DNA from: Nocardia australiensis
GTDB lineage: Bacteria; Actinomycetota; Actinomycetes; Mycobacteriales; Mycobacteriaceae
NCBI RefSeq assembly: GCF_020733705.1
Contig: NZ_JAJFZM010000017.1
Span: forward strand, 372,001 to 436,000
Direction: 5' to 3'
Length of the DNA stretch: 64,000 bases
Below the pieces are notes generated by a model that was not told where the DNA came from, searched no databases, and saw only the letters and a list, made by a program, of their open reading frames with translations. A program made the translations under genes and the position numbers. This document shows, one piece after another, positions 7,555 to 16,043 of the stretch. Position 1 is the first letter of the stretch; the number at the start of each line of letters is the position of its first letter.

Positions 7555-9060
7555 TCAGCCGCAGGCGGCGAGGACCAGTTCGCGAACGCGGGCGGCGTCG
7601 GCCTGGCCGCGAGTGGCCTTCATGACATCGCCGACGATCTTGCCCGCGGCCTGCACCTTGCCCGAGCGGATTCGTTCGGCGATATCGGGGTTGGCGGCAA
7701 GGGCCTTCTCCACCTCGGCTTGCAGCGCGCTGTCATCGCTGACCATGCCGAGGCCCTTGGCCTCGACGATCTCAGCGGGGCCGCCCGCGCCTTCGAGCAC
7801 GAAGTCGACGACCTGCTTGGCGACCTTGTTGTTCACCGTTTTCGCCTCGACGAGCTTGATCACCTCGGCCACCTGGCCCGGGGTGATCGGCAACTCGGCC
7901 AGCGAAACCTCGCGCTCCTTGGCCTTCTCGGTGAGGTAGGCGACCCACCATGAGCGCGCCTCGTTGGGCGGGGCGCCCGCGTCGACGGTGGCGATGATGA
8001 GGTCGAGCGCGCCCGCGTTGACCAGGTCGCGCATCACCTCGTTGGACAGCTCCCAGTCGGCCTGGATGCGGGCGCGGCGCAACCACGGATATTCGGGGAT
8101 GGTCGTGCGCAGTTGCTCCACCCAGTCCGCCTCGGGCGCAACGGGTTCCAGATCCGGCTCCGGGAAGTAGCGGTAGTCTTCGGCGGTTTCCTTGACCCGG
8201 CCCGGCGAGGTGGAGCCGTCGGCCTCGTGAAAGTGCCTGGTCTCCTGCACGACGGTGCCGCCGTCGGCGAGCACCGCGCCCTGGCGGCGCATCTCGTAGC
8301 GGACCGCGACCTCGACGCTCTTGAGCGAGTTCACGTTCTTGGTTTCGGTGCGGGTGCCGAATTCGGTGGCCCCGACGGGCATCAGCGAGACGTTGGCATC
8401 ACAGCGCAGCGAGCCCTGCTCCATTTTCACGTCGGAGACGCTCAACGACTGGAGTACCTCACGTAGCGCGGTGACGTAGGCGCGGGCCACCTCTGGCGCG
8501 CGATCACCGGCGCCGGTGATCGGCTTGGTGACGATCTCGATCAGCGGCACACCCGCGCGGTTGTAGTCCAGCAGCGAGTGACTCGCGCCGTGGATACGTC
8601 CGGTCGCACCGCCGACATGCAACGACTTGCCGGTGTCCTCCTCCATGTGGGCGCGTTCGATTTCGACCCGGAAGATGCTGCCGTCATCGAGGACAACCTC
8701 GAGGTGACCGTTGGTGGCGATCGGCTCGTCGTACTGGCTGATCTGGTAGTTCTTCGGCTGGTCGGGGTAGAAGTAATTCTTGCGCGCGAACCGGCCGCAC
8801 GGGGTGATCGAACAGTTCAGCGCGAGCCCGATCCGGATCGCCGACTCGACGGCCTTCACGTTCACCACCGGCAGCGAACCGGGCAGTCCGAGGCAGACCG
8901 GGCACACCTGGGTATTGGGCTCCGCGCCGAACTCGGTGGGGCAACCGCAGAACATCTTGGTCGCCGTGTTCAGCTCGACGTGGACCTCCATGCCGAGCAC
9001 CGGCTCGTACCGCGAAAGGACATCGGCATAATCCATCAGCTCGACCGTGGGTGCGCTCAT
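7555..9060 (-). CDS. gatB: Aspartyl/glutamyl-tRNA(Asn/Gln) amidotransferase subunit B
   Basis: 501 aa from the ATG at 9060. GatB is the kinase/tRNA-binding subunit of GatCAB. It activates Glu-tRNA(Gln) or Asp-tRNA(Asn) and receives ammonia from GatA. The catalytic cradle is recognisable (YEPVLGMEVHVELNTATKMFCGC, with the zinc-site Cys residues and CPVCLGLPGSLPV), as is the C-terminal YqeY-like tail (VNNKVAKQVVDFVLE, GKVQAAGKIVGDVMKAT). gatA and gatC lie 16 kb away in this window. The start was chosen because TAGACT sits exactly seven bases upstream (leaderless); an ATG six codons upstream lies inside the promoter. Confidence 0.97.
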   Translation of the reverse strand: MSAPTVELMDYADVLSRYEPVLGMEVHVELNTATKMFCGCPTEFGAEPNTQVCPVCLGLPGSLPVVNVKAVESAIRIGLALNCSITPCGRFARKNYFYPDQPKNYQISQYDEPIATNGHLEVVLDDGSIFRVEIERAHMEEDTGKSLHVGGATGRIHGASHSLLDYNRAGVPLIEIVTKPITGAGDRAPEVARAYVTALREVLQSLSVSDVKMEQGSLRCDANVSLMPVGATEFGTRTETKNVNSLKSVEVAVRYEMRRQGAVLADGGTVVQETRHFHEADGSTSPGRVKETAEDYRYFPEPDLEPVAPEADWVEQLRTTIPEYPWLRRARIQADWELSNEVMRDLVNAGALDLIIATVDAGAPPNEARSWWVAYLTEKAKEREVSLAELPITPGQVAEVIKLVEAKTVNNKVAKQVVDFVLEGAGGPAEIVEAKGLGMVSDDSALQAEVEKALAANPDIAERIRSGKVQAAGKIVGDVMKATRGQADAARVRELVLAACG

Positions 9061-9067
9061 GGCGATT

Positions 9068-9073
9068 AGTCTA
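9068..9073 (-). promoter_or_regulatory. -10 box for gatB (leaderless)
   Basis: TAGACT on the reverse strand, seven bases (aatcgcc) before the ATG at 9060. Confidence 0.6.
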
Positions 9074-9125
9074 TTCACCCGCTCGCGGCCGGGCTCCCAG
9101 GGTTACGACGCCACCTCGGCGGCCG

Positions 9126-10511
9126 CTATTTCGCCGGGAAGCGCTGGGTCAGCCAGGTGGTGATGTAGCTGAGCACCTCGGGTGAGGTGGTGGTTTCGAT
9201 GGTGCTGTACTCGCTGGGTTTACCGGTCTCGGTGGGCTGCATGAGGTGGTTGAGGCCAGGGAAGGTGAGGACGGTCGCGTCGGGATCGGCAGACAGGTTC
9301 GTGCGCATCGGCTGTTCGTTTTGAGCGGCGGGGACCTGCAGGTCTTTGCCGCCGTAGAAGGCCAGCACCGGGACACGCATGGCCTGCAGCGCGGGTGCCG
9401 GGTCATAGCCGACCAGTGCCGCGAAATACGGCGTGAACTGGGCGTCGATATCGGAATCCTTGGCGCGCTTGTTCTCCGGGGCCGCGGCGTTCTGGCGGTG
9501 CGCCAGTTCCTTGGCGCCCGCGATATCCCCGGTGCGTACCAGCGCCATCAGGTCGGCGGTATCACGGACCTGGGTGTCGAGTTCGTCGGCCGGGGTGCCC
9601 TCCGCCGCGCCGATGAGCTTGGTCTGCTCCACCACCACGTCGGCGCCGACCACCGCCGGACCGGCCATCAGGATGGCGAATGCGACACCGCTGTCCGGAC
9701 GTGATGCCACCAGCGGCGCGAGGTACCCGCCCTCGCTGTGCCCGAACAATCCGACCCGGGCCGGATCGACATCGGGACGGGCCCGCAGGAAGCTCACGCC
9801 CGCCGCGGCATCGTCGGCCAGATCGGTGTAATTCGCGTCGTCGAGTTTGCCGCCCGTGCCGCCGACGCCACGATCATCGACCCGCAGCACGGCGTAACCG
9901 GCGCGGGTGAGGGTATCGGCGATGAGCAGAAACGACTTGTGGCCCAGGATTTCCTCATTGCGGTCCTGCGGTCCGCTGCCGGTGATCATCAGTACCGCGG
10001 GGAAACGTCCGTCGCCCTGCGGCTTGGTCAACGTGCCCGCGATAGTGATGTCGCCGCTACGGTAGGTGACCTCGTCGGACTGGTACGGGAACGGCGGTTG
10101 CGGCTCCTGCGGGCGGACCGGCTCGGCGACCTTGCCCCGCTGCAGCGTCAACGGGAAACTCTGCCCCGACTGGGTGTAGTCACCGGTGATCTTGTCGGTG
10201 CCGGAATCGTAGGTGCCTCGGTACTTCGGATCACCCGGGAAATCGGCGATGGCGAATTCGACCGCGGTGCGATCGGTTTTCACATCCTTCAGCGGTGCCG
10301 CGTGCACACTCTGCATCGGGATATCGATGGTGGCGGCACCGTTGTCGGTGAAGGTGACGCCCAGATCGATCGGCTTACCCGGGATCTCGATGGCCCCGTG
10401 CCAGTCACCGGTCGTCGGCTCCGGCGGGTTCGAGTCCGAACCCGACGAGCACCCGACCACCAGTGCGGCAATTACCAAGAGAACAAACGCGGTCACTCGC
10501 CCTGTGCGCAT
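9126..10511 (-). CDS. Alpha/beta-hydrolase lipoprotein
   Basis: 461 aa. The signal peptide ends in lipobox VVGC (Cys21). Residues 35-125 form a beta-rich domain of the DUF3887/hydrolase-associated type (GDWHGAIEIPGKPIDLGVTF). From about 150 there is an alpha/beta-hydrolase domain with oxyanion region ITGSGPQDRNEE, nucleophile elbow GHSEGG, acid in GGKDLQVP and histidine in GLNHLMQP. The triad is complete, so it should be an active extracytoplasmic esterase or peptidase-like hydrolase; the substrate is unknown. The ATG has TACTGT six bases upstream (leaderless). Confidence 0.8.
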   Translation of the reverse strand: MRTGRVTAFVLLVIAALVVGCSSGSDSNPPEPTTGDWHGAIEIPGKPIDLGVTFTDNGAATIDIPMQSVHAAPLKDVKTDRTAVEFAIADFPGDPKYRGTYDSGTDKITGDYTQSGQSFPLTLQRGKVAEPVRPQEPQPPFPYQSDEVTYRSGDITIAGTLTKPQGDGRFPAVLMITGSGPQDRNEEILGHKSFLLIADTLTRAGYAVLRVDDRGVGGTGGKLDDANYTDLADDAAAGVSFLRARPDVDPARVGLFGHSEGGYLAPLVASRPDSGVAFAILMAGPAVVGADVVVEQTKLIGAAEGTPADELDTQVRDTADLMALVRTGDIAGAKELAHRQNAAAPENKRAKDSDIDAQFTPYFAALVGYDPAPALQAMRVPVLAFYGGKDLQVPAAQNEQPMRTNLSADPDATVLTFPGLNHLMQPTETGKPSEYSTIETTTSPEVLSYITTWLTQRFPAK

Positions 10512-10517
10512 ACCGCC

Positions 10518-10523
10518 ACAGTA
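10518..10523 (-). promoter_or_regulatory. -10 box for the hydrolase lipoprotein (leaderless)
   Basis: TACTGT on the reverse strand, six bases before the ATG at 10511. Confidence 0.5.
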
Positions 10524-10747
10524 CCGAGGCGAGCGCCGCGTTCATCCGAATTGTCAGGCGGCGGTTTGCGCCTCACCACCGCGGTTATGAAATCAGCCCC
10601 GCGAGCATGGGTTTGGCGTCGTCGAGCCGGTCCACGCCGCACGGCATCGACCTCAGCGCCGCTGGCTTCAGTACGGAACCGGGACACCAGCTGCTTCAGA
10701 TCGGCGGTCGTGATGTCCACAGCCTGATCGGATTCAACTCGCCCGGA

Positions 10748-11185
10748 TCATGCACCACGGACGTAGCGAGCCGCTGCGGCAACGGCTTCCATGTCGATGT
10801 TCAGGCTCGGGTCGCGCTCCCGTGCTTCGCGGAATTCCGCCATCACGTCATCGATGCCGGTGCGGCGGGCCAGTGCCGTGAGGTCGCGGCGTATGTACTC
10901 GGCGACCGGTAGTCCCTCGGCGGCGGCCCGGCGAACGAACACCGCAATGACATCGACGGGCAGGTCATCGAGAAATGTGACGGCGTCGGTGTCGGCCACG
11001 GTCATGCGGTCCGGGGCATTCGCCGCGACGAACTCCACCACCGCGTCCACCGGTGCGCGCCGGCGAGCCCGCTCGATGAGTTCCAGACGCAGGTACGCGG
11101 CGGGCGCCATGCCAGCGGTGTGTGCGCGACGACGAAACACCTCGGCCGTGGCTGTGGGCAGATCGTCGATCTCGATGAGTGCCAT
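10748..11185 (-). CDS. Tandem-duplicated FitA/VapB-like antitoxin-type protein
   Basis: 145 aa from the ATG at 11185, which has TACATT exactly seven bases upstream (leaderless). The protein is two copies of one unit of about 65 residues. Copy 1 runs DDLPTATAEVFRRRAHTAG...AYLRLELIERARR, copy 2 DDLPVDVIAVFVRRAAAEG...EYIRRDLTALARR. Each copy looks like a FitA/VapB-type ribbon-helix-helix antitoxin followed by a short tail. No PIN-domain toxin follows: after the TGA the same frame stays open for about 76 codons (to 10493) but shows no toxin motif. It could act as a DNA-binding regulator or be the survivor of a decayed toxin-antitoxin locus. Confidence 0.65.
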   Translation of the reverse strand: MALIEIDDLPTATAEVFRRRAHTAGMAPAAYLRLELIERARRRAPVDAVVEFVAANAPDRMTVADTDAVTFLDDLPVDVIAVFVRRAAAEGLPVAEYIRRDLTALARRTGIDDVMAEFREARERDPSLNIDMEAVAAAARYVRGA

Positions 11186-11192
11186 ACCGGTC

Positions 11193-11198
11193 AATGTA
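11193..11198 (-). promoter_or_regulatory. -10 box for the duplicated antitoxin gene (leaderless)
   Basis: TACATT on the reverse strand, seven bases (gaccggt) before the ATG at 11185. Confidence 0.55.
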
Positions 11199-11306
11199 AT
11201 TGGGCCGCCGCCATTCGGCCAGGAAGCCGGCACTCGCATCCCGACAGCGCGACGGTCGTGATCTATGCGGGCAGCGATCTGCGGCCGAGGCGGACCGTCA
11301 GATTGC

Positions 11307-12341
11307 TCAGCCGAAGAACGCCTCGGCTTCGCGGTAACGGTCGTCGGGGACCCGCTTCAGCTGTTTGGTGGCTTCCGCCAGCGGGACCAGGTCGATGGCG
11401 GTACCGTGCAGCGCGACCATCTGCCCGAACTGACCGGCGTGCACGGCCTCGGCGGCGTGCAGGCCGAAGCGGGTGGCGAGCACGCGGTCGTAGGGGGTCG
11501 GGCTGCCGCCGCGCTGGACGTGGCCGAGCACGGTCGTGCGAACCTCTTTGCCGATGCGGCGTTCGATTTCGACACCGAGTTGTTGCGCGACGCCGGTGAA
11601 GCGCTCGTGCCCGAACTCGTCGACGCCACCCTCGCGCAGGGCGAATCCGGAATCGGGTGCCGGGTGCGCGCCCTCGGCGACCACACAGATGAAGTGCTTG
11701 TCGCCGCGCTGGAAGCGACGCTTGATCATGGTGCAGACCTCGCTGACGTCGAAGGGCACCTCGGGCACCAGGGTCAGATGCGCACCCGCGGCCATGCCCG
11801 CGTGGATCGCGATCCATCCGGCATGGCGGCCCATCACCTCGACGAGCATGACGCGCTGATGCGATTCCGCGGTGGTGTGCAGTCGGTCGATCGCCTCGGT
11901 GGCGATGGACAACGCGGTGTCGTGGCCAAAAGTGACGTCGGTGCAATCGATGTCGTTATCGATCGTCTTCGGGACGCCGACCACCGGAACGCCCTCGTCG
12001 GACAGCCAGCTCGCCGCCGTCAGCGTGCCCTCGCCGCCGATCGGGATGAGCGCTTCGATGCCGTTGTCGTCGAGGGTCTGTTTGATCTGTCCGAGTCCGG
12101 CGCGCAGCACGTCCGGGTTGGTGCGCGCGGTGCCGAGCATGGTGCCGCCCTTGGTGAGCAGCCGATCGGTGCGGTCGTTGTTGTGTATCGGAATCTTCCG
12201 GTCTTCCAACAGGCCGCGCCAGCCGTCCTGGAAACCGACGATTACGTCTCCGTATCGTCCGTTCGCGGTGCGAACGACGGCGCGGATGACCGCGTTCAGT
12301 CCTGGGCAGTCTCCGCCTCCGGTCAAGACTCCGATGCGCAT
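11307..12341 (-). CDS. pfkA: 6-phosphofructokinase
   Basis: 344 aa from the ATG at 12341 (MRIGVLTGGGDCPGLNAVIR). It phosphorylates fructose 6-phosphate to the 1,6-bisphosphate in glycolysis. Nucleotide-site residues are GGEGT (102-106) and the catalytic loop is PKTIDNDI (124-131). Gly in GGEGT is typical of ATP-dependent enzymes, while Lys in PKTIDND is shared with PPi-dependent ones. This mixed pattern is known from the group III actinobacterial ATP-PFKs, so ATP use is the best guess. An in-frame upstream extension to 12413 has no start signal. It corresponds to M. tuberculosis Rv3010c. Confidence 0.93.
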   Translation of the reverse strand: MRIGVLTGGGDCPGLNAVIRAVVRTANGRYGDVIVGFQDGWRGLLEDRKIPIHNNDRTDRLLTKGGTMLGTARTNPDVLRAGLGQIKQTLDDNGIEALIPIGGEGTLTAASWLSDEGVPVVGVPKTIDNDIDCTDVTFGHDTALSIATEAIDRLHTTAESHQRVMLVEVMGRHAGWIAIHAGMAAGAHLTLVPEVPFDVSEVCTMIKRRFQRGDKHFICVVAEGAHPAPDSGFALREGGVDEFGHERFTGVAQQLGVEIERRIGKEVRTTVLGHVQRGGSPTPYDRVLATRFGLHAAEAVHAGQFGQMVALHGTAIDLVPLAEATKQLKRVPDDRYREAEAFFG

Positions 12342-12426
12342 AGTCGATATCTTGCCCCGCACGGCGGGCGGGTCAGGGCTCACCCCCGTGAACCCTGGGT
12401 TACGGGGGGTCATCGTCGCGCTCAGG

Positions 12427-13362
12427 TCACTCGCACGCGCCGCCGGACAGTTCGTTCAGATGCTCCGACAGCAGCGTCGCCAGCTTGTCCAGCACCGCCA
12501 TCCCGTCGGAGAACGTGCCCGAATCGGGTTGGGCCGCGAACGCGACCGCGAGTTGTCCATTGGGCACCGGGATCACGCCGAACTGCCGCACCAGGTAGTC
12601 CCCGGACGTATCCGGCCCCCATCCGCCCTTGAATTCGGCGCCGGTGAACTCGCCGAGGCCCCACCGCTGACTCGGCGTGATCTGCGCCATCAGGTTGGTG
12701 ACATTCTCCGTCTGCGGCAGACAGGGCAGCCGGGAGGCGAATCGCACCTGCTCGCTCAGCGCCCAATCCGCCTGACCGAAAGCGGAATGTTCGGCCCGGG
12801 CACGGGTGGCAGGCACGGTGGTCTTGGTGTCGCCACCCTGCCGCAGTATCGCCTCCACCGCCTTCGCCGCGTCTTGGCCGGTGCCCAGCGACTGCCACAG
12901 CGTGTCGGCGGCGGCGTTATCGGAGGCGGTGATGGCCGAGGAGACGGTGTAGCTGGAGCTGACCGAGTTGGCACGCAGCGCGGCGATGGTCAGCGGAATC
13001 TTCATGGTCGACCAGGCAGGACCGGTGGTCCAGTCACCGAAGGTGACCATCTGGTCGCCGCCGACCGGCATGATCGCCATACCGATATGGCCGCGCAGGC
13101 CGGTCTGTAGTTCGGCGAAGTCGGCGGCCAGCGTACCGGGCACCGTCATCGACAGGTTCTGTTGATCGGTGCGCGCGGCGGCCTGGGTAACGCTGGTGGA
13201 TTGTGCCGAGGTGTCGGCACCGGAATCGGTACCACAGGCGGTGACGAGGAGCAGCCCGGCCAGAATCGCTGTACCGACAGCTTTTCGGGAGCCGACGGTC
13301 CCGCGGAAACCGAAAACGTTTCGGATTCGCCGGGATCCGTCAGCAGACATGTGTTGGCGCAT
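12427..13362 (-). CDS. Beta-lactamase-like serine hydrolase lipoprotein, copy 1
   Basis: 311 aa from the ATG at 13362 (GGAG Shine-Dalgarno about 12 bases upstream). The lipoprotein signal has Cys43 in LVTAC. The penicillin-recognising fold motifs are all visible: SxxK at Ser118-Lys121 (WSTMK), SDN at 147-149, and KGG at 245-247 (EFKGGWGPD). It lacks an obvious class A Glu166 omega loop, so it may be a DD-peptidase- or esterase-like surface hydrolase rather than a true beta-lactamase. A close paralogue lies at 20457-21380 on the other strand. Two conserved cysteines (LPCL and the C-terminal GGACE) may form a disulfide. Confidence 0.8.
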   Translation of the reverse strand: MRQHMSADGSRRIRNVFGFRGTVGSRKAVGTAILAGLLLVTACGTDSGADTSAQSTSVTQAAARTDQQNLSMTVPGTLAADFAELQTGLRGHIGMAIMPVGGDQMVTFGDWTTGPAWSTMKIPLTIAALRANSVSSSYTVSSAITASDNAAADTLWQSLGTGQDAAKAVEAILRQGGDTKTTVPATRARAEHSAFGQADWALSEQVRFASRLPCLPQTENVTNLMAQITPSQRWGLGEFTGAEFKGGWGPDTSGDYLVRQFGVIPVPNGQLAVAFAAQPDSGTFSDGMAVLDKLATLLSEHLNELSGGACE

Positions 13363-14307
13363 GTTTATCGCGAGCTCCAATGGGTACCTTGTCGATGCGG
13401 CGTCCGGCCACCGTACTTGGCCCTGGGGCCGCGTGCCCACCCTGCCGACGCGCGCACCGGCGTCTCCAATGACGCTTTCCGGCCACGGATTCCATTCTGT
13501 TTCGTCCGCCGCCACCACACTCTTACCTACTCGGACCAGGCGGTTTTCCGGAGCGAACTGCCGAACCCACTCGGCTCCGGCACGCGAACGACACACCGCG
13601 ACAATGGCCTACAAATTCATCGAACCACTTGACGCGACGAGTGGCCGACGCAACTGACAGCGCATGCCACCCCCGGCGCGCCACTGCCCACCCGATCGAA
13701 CGATCTCGGCTGTGGACGGGGCGTGATGAGCTGCGGCGGCAGATCGGCGATGCGTGGATCAAACGCGTTGGACGACAACGTGACTCGCCCAACGTTTCGG
13801 TAAGCAGGACCGAGATTCCAAATACCATCGATCGCAATTGCATTCGAATCACGGAAGGAATCTCTACAACGAAACCGTCGCCGACTGGCTATTCACATCG
13901 ACCGGCGCAGCAATAATGTGGAATTCATTGTCAGAGTTACCTCTATCAGTGCGAAATATCACACCCCTACGTCGGATCGATAAGTGAGTCCAGTCACGCC
14001 TGAATGTCCGCTGATCAGTGATTTGTCCACTGAAACAATTTCACCATGCCTGAGCCCGCCGAATCGACTACCTTTTCGGCAGCGTTCATGAACCTCGGCC
14101 GAAATCGCGATGCCCGCGGTCGAGAAATTAAAGCCTCCTCATGCGAATCCCGTTGAACAACTGCACAACCCGGAATCTTCAAACCTGCGCCGGAACCAAT
14201 GCCGTTGTCTGAGTTTTGAGTTCGACCACTTGATCGACTGCGGGCAAGCGAGGCTTGCAGTGCTTCGCCGAGATAGCGACCAAAGGAACCCGACGTCACC
14301 CATCGGC
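13363..14307. other. 945-base stretch with no supportable gene
   Basis: Upstream of the SxxK lipoprotein. Short open frames exist on both strands but none has a start signal, family motif or high GC3 through its length. The part from about 13800 to 14110 is clearly more A+T-rich than the surroundings. No inverted repeat or RNA gene was recognised. Confidence 0.5.
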
Positions 14308-14937
14308 TCAGGCCGGGGTGGCCTCCCATGCGAACCCGTCCGGGTCGGCGAAAGGGCCGACATCGCTGCCGATGACGATCCGGTGCGACCCGGTACCCTC
14401 CGCGGGGACACCAGCATCCTTGGCGGCGGCACGGCGCCCATAAAGTGCCAGCTTGACCGAATCCGACGGAGTATCGAACTCGACATACTTGCTGCCGAAG
14501 CTCTTCGCCACGGCCAGGCCGCGCTCGACATAGAACCGCTTTGTCGCCTTGACGTCGTCGACCCCGAGCAGCACCACGAAGTCGTCGACCTCCCTGGTGG
14601 CCGGGCCGGTGTCCTTCTTCGACGACGTCGCGACCTTCCAGATCGCCCCGTCCGGAGCCTGGACGACGCCGCCGTAGCCCCAGAAACTCTTCTTGGCCGG
14701 CTTCAGCGTCGTCGCGCCCGCGTCGAGAGCGGTGCCGATGAGGCTGTCGACGGTGCTCGGCGCAGAAACCACGAGCGACAGTATGAAGCCACGAAAGCCG
14801 GTCGTCGGTGCCTCCGAGGCACGCACGCGCACCTTGTCGCCGAGACCGAACGCCGCGGTGTAGAAGGCCGCCGCGGCTGTGGGGTCGGGCACCTCGAGGA
14901 TGACGGATTCGATAGAGATCTGTTGAGTGGTGTCCAT
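14308..14937 (-). CDS. VOC-family (glyoxalase/bleomycin-resistance-like) protein
   Basis: 209 aa from the ATG at 14937, with TAGCGT exactly seven bases upstream (leaderless). It contains two vicinal-oxygen-chelate modules, residues 5-110 (ISIESVILEVPDPTAAAAFYTAAFG) and about 118-205 (DDFVVLLGVDDVKATKRFYVERG). Each ends in a GY/DPDGFAWE-type edge. VOC proteins bind metals or small molecules. The substrate cannot be inferred from the neighbours. Confidence 0.85.
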   Translation of the reverse strand: MDTTQQISIESVILEVPDPTAAAAFYTAAFGLGDKVRVRASEAPTTGFRGFILSLVVSAPSTVDSLIGTALDAGATTLKPAKKSFWGYGGVVQAPDGAIWKVATSSKKDTGPATREVDDFVVLLGVDDVKATKRFYVERGLAVAKSFGSKYVEFDTPSDSVKLALYGRRAAAKDAGVPAEGTGSHRIVIGSDVGPFADPDGFAWEATPA

Positions 14938-14944
14938 GGCAGTC

Positions 14945-14950
14945 ACGCTA
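14945..14950 (-). promoter_or_regulatory. -10 box for the VOC gene (leaderless)
   Basis: TAGCGT on the reverse strand, seven bases (gactgcc) before the ATG at 14937. Confidence 0.6.
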
Positions 14951-15143
14951 TTTACTGCTCGGTGACCGGCGCTTCTCGATTCCTGATCGGTTCGGTCGCT
15001 GTTTCGCCATGTATGGCGGTATCCCGCCGTGGTGCGGCTGGGCGCGCGGTCGCTGGCTACCTCCTCTCGGAAACGCACGTTGGTTTCCCAGCAGAGAGAG
15101 GTTGCGCCGCCAATGACCCATGTCAGCGAACTACGGTGAGGCG

Positions 15144-16043
15144 ATGCTACTCGAACCGGACGACCAGTTTGCTGGATTCGTTGTGCAGGCCCGGCTCGGC
15201 TATGGCGGTAGCAGCGATGTGTATCTGGCTGAGGATCCGGAACGGTCGCAACCGGTAGCACTGAAGATTCTGGGGCCCGAGGACAGCCGGTCACCCGAGG
15301 CGCGTGCGCGATTTCTGCACGAGTTCGACATCCTGTCCACGCTGCGGCACCCCAATATCGTGCGGATATACACACATGGTGAAACCGATGGCAGGCTGTG
15401 GTCGGCGCACGAGTACGTGGCGGGCGCGTCGGGGTCCACGTTGGTGCGGATGCCGCACCGACGTCCGGATCTGCGGCGGGTGCTTCAGGTACTGGCCGAT
15501 GTCGCGGCGGGGTTGGATTTCGTGCACGCGAACGATGTGGTTCATCTCGATGTCAAACCGGCGAACCTGTTGGTCGGGTCCGACGAGCCCGCGACGGTGA
15601 AAGTCTCGGACTTCGATCAGGCCCGGTGGCTGCACCGACCCGAACCGCCTCTGGCCACCAACGGTTTCGTCGTCGTATCGGTACCGTATGCCGCGCCGGA
15701 ACTGCTGCGAGCAGGCACTGTGTCCCCTGCGACAGACCAGTACGCGCTGGCCTGCTCGACGATCGAGCTGCTCACTGGCCGCACACCGTTCCCCCGCGCG
15801 AACTTGATGGCCATCGCTGAGGCCCACCTGTACGAGCCACCCCCCGAAATCTCCACGCGCCAACATTGGATCCCACCCGAGGCCGACGCGATCCTGCGTC
15901 GTTCGCTCGCAAAAGACCCCGACGCCCGCTACGCCTCATGCACCGAACCGATCCGCCTGCTCACCGAGGTACTTCACGATATCGATACACGCCGTCGTGC
16001 TCCCCTACTGAGCCGTCTGAGCGCGGCATTCACCCGTCAGTAG
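15144..16043 (+). CDS. Soluble Ser/Thr protein kinase
   Basis: 299 aa. Kinase landmarks are: glycine loop LGYGGSSDVYLAE (18-30), ATP-binding Lys41 in VALK, catalytic loop HLDVKPANLL (Asp136), and magnesium loop SDFD (DFD instead of DFG, 156-158). No membrane segment or extracellular domain follows, unlike the two kinases next door. HLD in place of HRD suggests weaker dependence on activation-loop phosphorylation. I chose the ATG at 15144 because the protein then begins like other STPKs; an in-frame ATG at 15120 adds eight residues. Its stop overlaps the stop of the convergent kinase by seven bases. Confidence 0.85.
   Translation: MLLEPDDQFAGFVVQARLGYGGSSDVYLAEDPERSQPVALKILGPEDSRSPEARARFLHEFDILSTLRHPNIVRIYTHGETDGRLWSAHEYVAGASGSTLVRMPHRRPDLRRVLQVLADVAAGLDFVHANDVVHLDVKPANLLVGSDEPATVKVSDFDQARWLHRPEPPLATNGFVVVSVPYAAPELLRAGTVSPATDQYALACSTIELLTGRTPFPRANLMAIAEAHLYEPPPEISTRQHWIPPEADAILRRSLAKDPDARYASCTEPIRLLTEVLHDIDTRRRAPLLSRLSAAFTRQ

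Noticed and set aside
10493..10720. 75-codon reverse frame after the duplicated antitoxin, considered as its toxin
   Set aside because: No PIN or RelE motif; the second half uses rare codons such as ATA and AGG; it is simply the antitoxin frame continuing past its stop.
12427..13362. Calling the SxxK lipoprotein a class A beta-lactamase such as the Nocardia FAR/AST enzymes
   Set aside because: SxxK, SDN and KGG are present but no clear ExxLN omega-loop glutamate was found, so a hydrolytic beta-lactamase role is not supported.
13523..13916. Small frames on both strands in the gap upstream of the SxxK lipoprotein
   Set aside because: Arg- and Ser-rich, no start signals, and no recognisable family.
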